A program made the position numbers and the translations under genes. DNA of 6,212 nucleotides from Desulfocapsa sp. (GTDB taxonomy: Bacteria > Desulfobacterota > Desulfobulbia > Desulfobulbales > Desulfocapsaceae). Numbering within the stretch: position 1 is the stretch's first letter; every line of letters starts with the position of its first letter. Of the stretch, positions 6,120-6,212 are shown piece by piece. The notes beneath the pieces were generated by a model. That model saw nothing but the letters and a program-made list of their open reading frames with translations, made no database searches and was not told the DNA's origin. The stretch spans positions 1 to 6,212 of the forward strand of contig JAOZTO010000156.1 in assembly GCA_029942265.1 (NCBI GenBank). Direction: 5' to 3'.

Positions 6120-6146
6120 AGTATATTGTTTTTGTGCAAAGATCAA
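6120..6146 (-). promoter_or_regulatory. Possible sigma-70-type promoter for the three-gene unit
   Basis: On the - strand TTGATC (6146-6141) and TATACT (6125-6120, 5 of 6 bases of TATAAT) are separated by 15 bases, shorter than the preferred 16-18. They lie about 55 bases before the chosen start of the secreted protein gene, a sensible leader length. In an AT-rich region such matches arise by chance, so confidence is low. Confidence 0.3.
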
Positions 6147-6212
6147 CTAAGAGAATAAAAATGGTAAATATTCGGCTAGCCCCCCATCTTCGCTTGATCC
6201 GGCCTGTTCACA

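Noticed and set aside
6065..6139. Start of the secreted protein at 6139 or 6079
   Set aside because: Either would place 5 to 25 extra residues before a well-formed signal peptide, and the 6139 start would overlap the candidate promoter. The ATG at 6064 begins with the normal M-K signal-peptide start.

Overview
The window reads as an AT-rich Gram-negative bacterium. A P-ring protein (FlgI) and an outer-membrane-type lipoprotein imply an outer membrane. The overall style resembles the Desulfobacterota (Desulfobacterales-like sulfate reducers): a class III fructose bisphosphatase, a secreted OB-fold-like protein of a kind I associate with that group, and dispersed palindromic repeats between genes. 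That placement is an inference from style, not from a marker gene.

Layout. On the + strand at the left edge lie the last codons of flgI (to base 74) and a short flgJ/rod-binding gene (510-827). Genes of this pair usually sit almost adjacent. Here about 435 bases separate them, holding two long imperfect inverted repeats (78-236 and 238-394) and a 115-base stretch of unknown nature. All remaining genes are on the - strand and converge on flgJ. From right to left they are: a secreted OB-fold-like protein (6064-5573, apparently truncated by a one-base frameshift); a PA14-type lipoprotein (5468-4848); a class III fructose-1,6-bisphosphatase (4834-3023); a second copy of the first repeat family (2879-3022); a GlpX-family protein (2832-1885); and a STAS-PilZ fusion (1785-892).

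How they fit together. The three rightmost - strand genes look like one transcription unit: the lipoprotein and FBPase are 13 bases apart, and each of these two has a clear Shine-Dalgarno. If the frameshift is repaired, the secreted protein ends 3 bases before the lipoprotein start. Downstream, a class III FBPase with all its metal motifs sits next to a class II (GlpX) homologue that has lost most of the residues needed for catalysis. This is an active enzyme beside a probable pseudoenzyme of an unrelated fold but the same nominal reaction. The STAS-PilZ protein keeps its c-di-GMP-binding motifs and carries Asp where the phosphorylated Ser of anti-sigma-factor antagonists sits. Its position facing flagellar genes fits a role in motility or c-di-GMP signalling, but that is contextual only.

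The points most worth following are the degenerate GlpX beside the FBPase, the A5-run frameshift, the phosphomimetic STAS site with a twin DDSFF linker motif, and a palindromic repeat family with compensatory arm changes that abuts stop codons.
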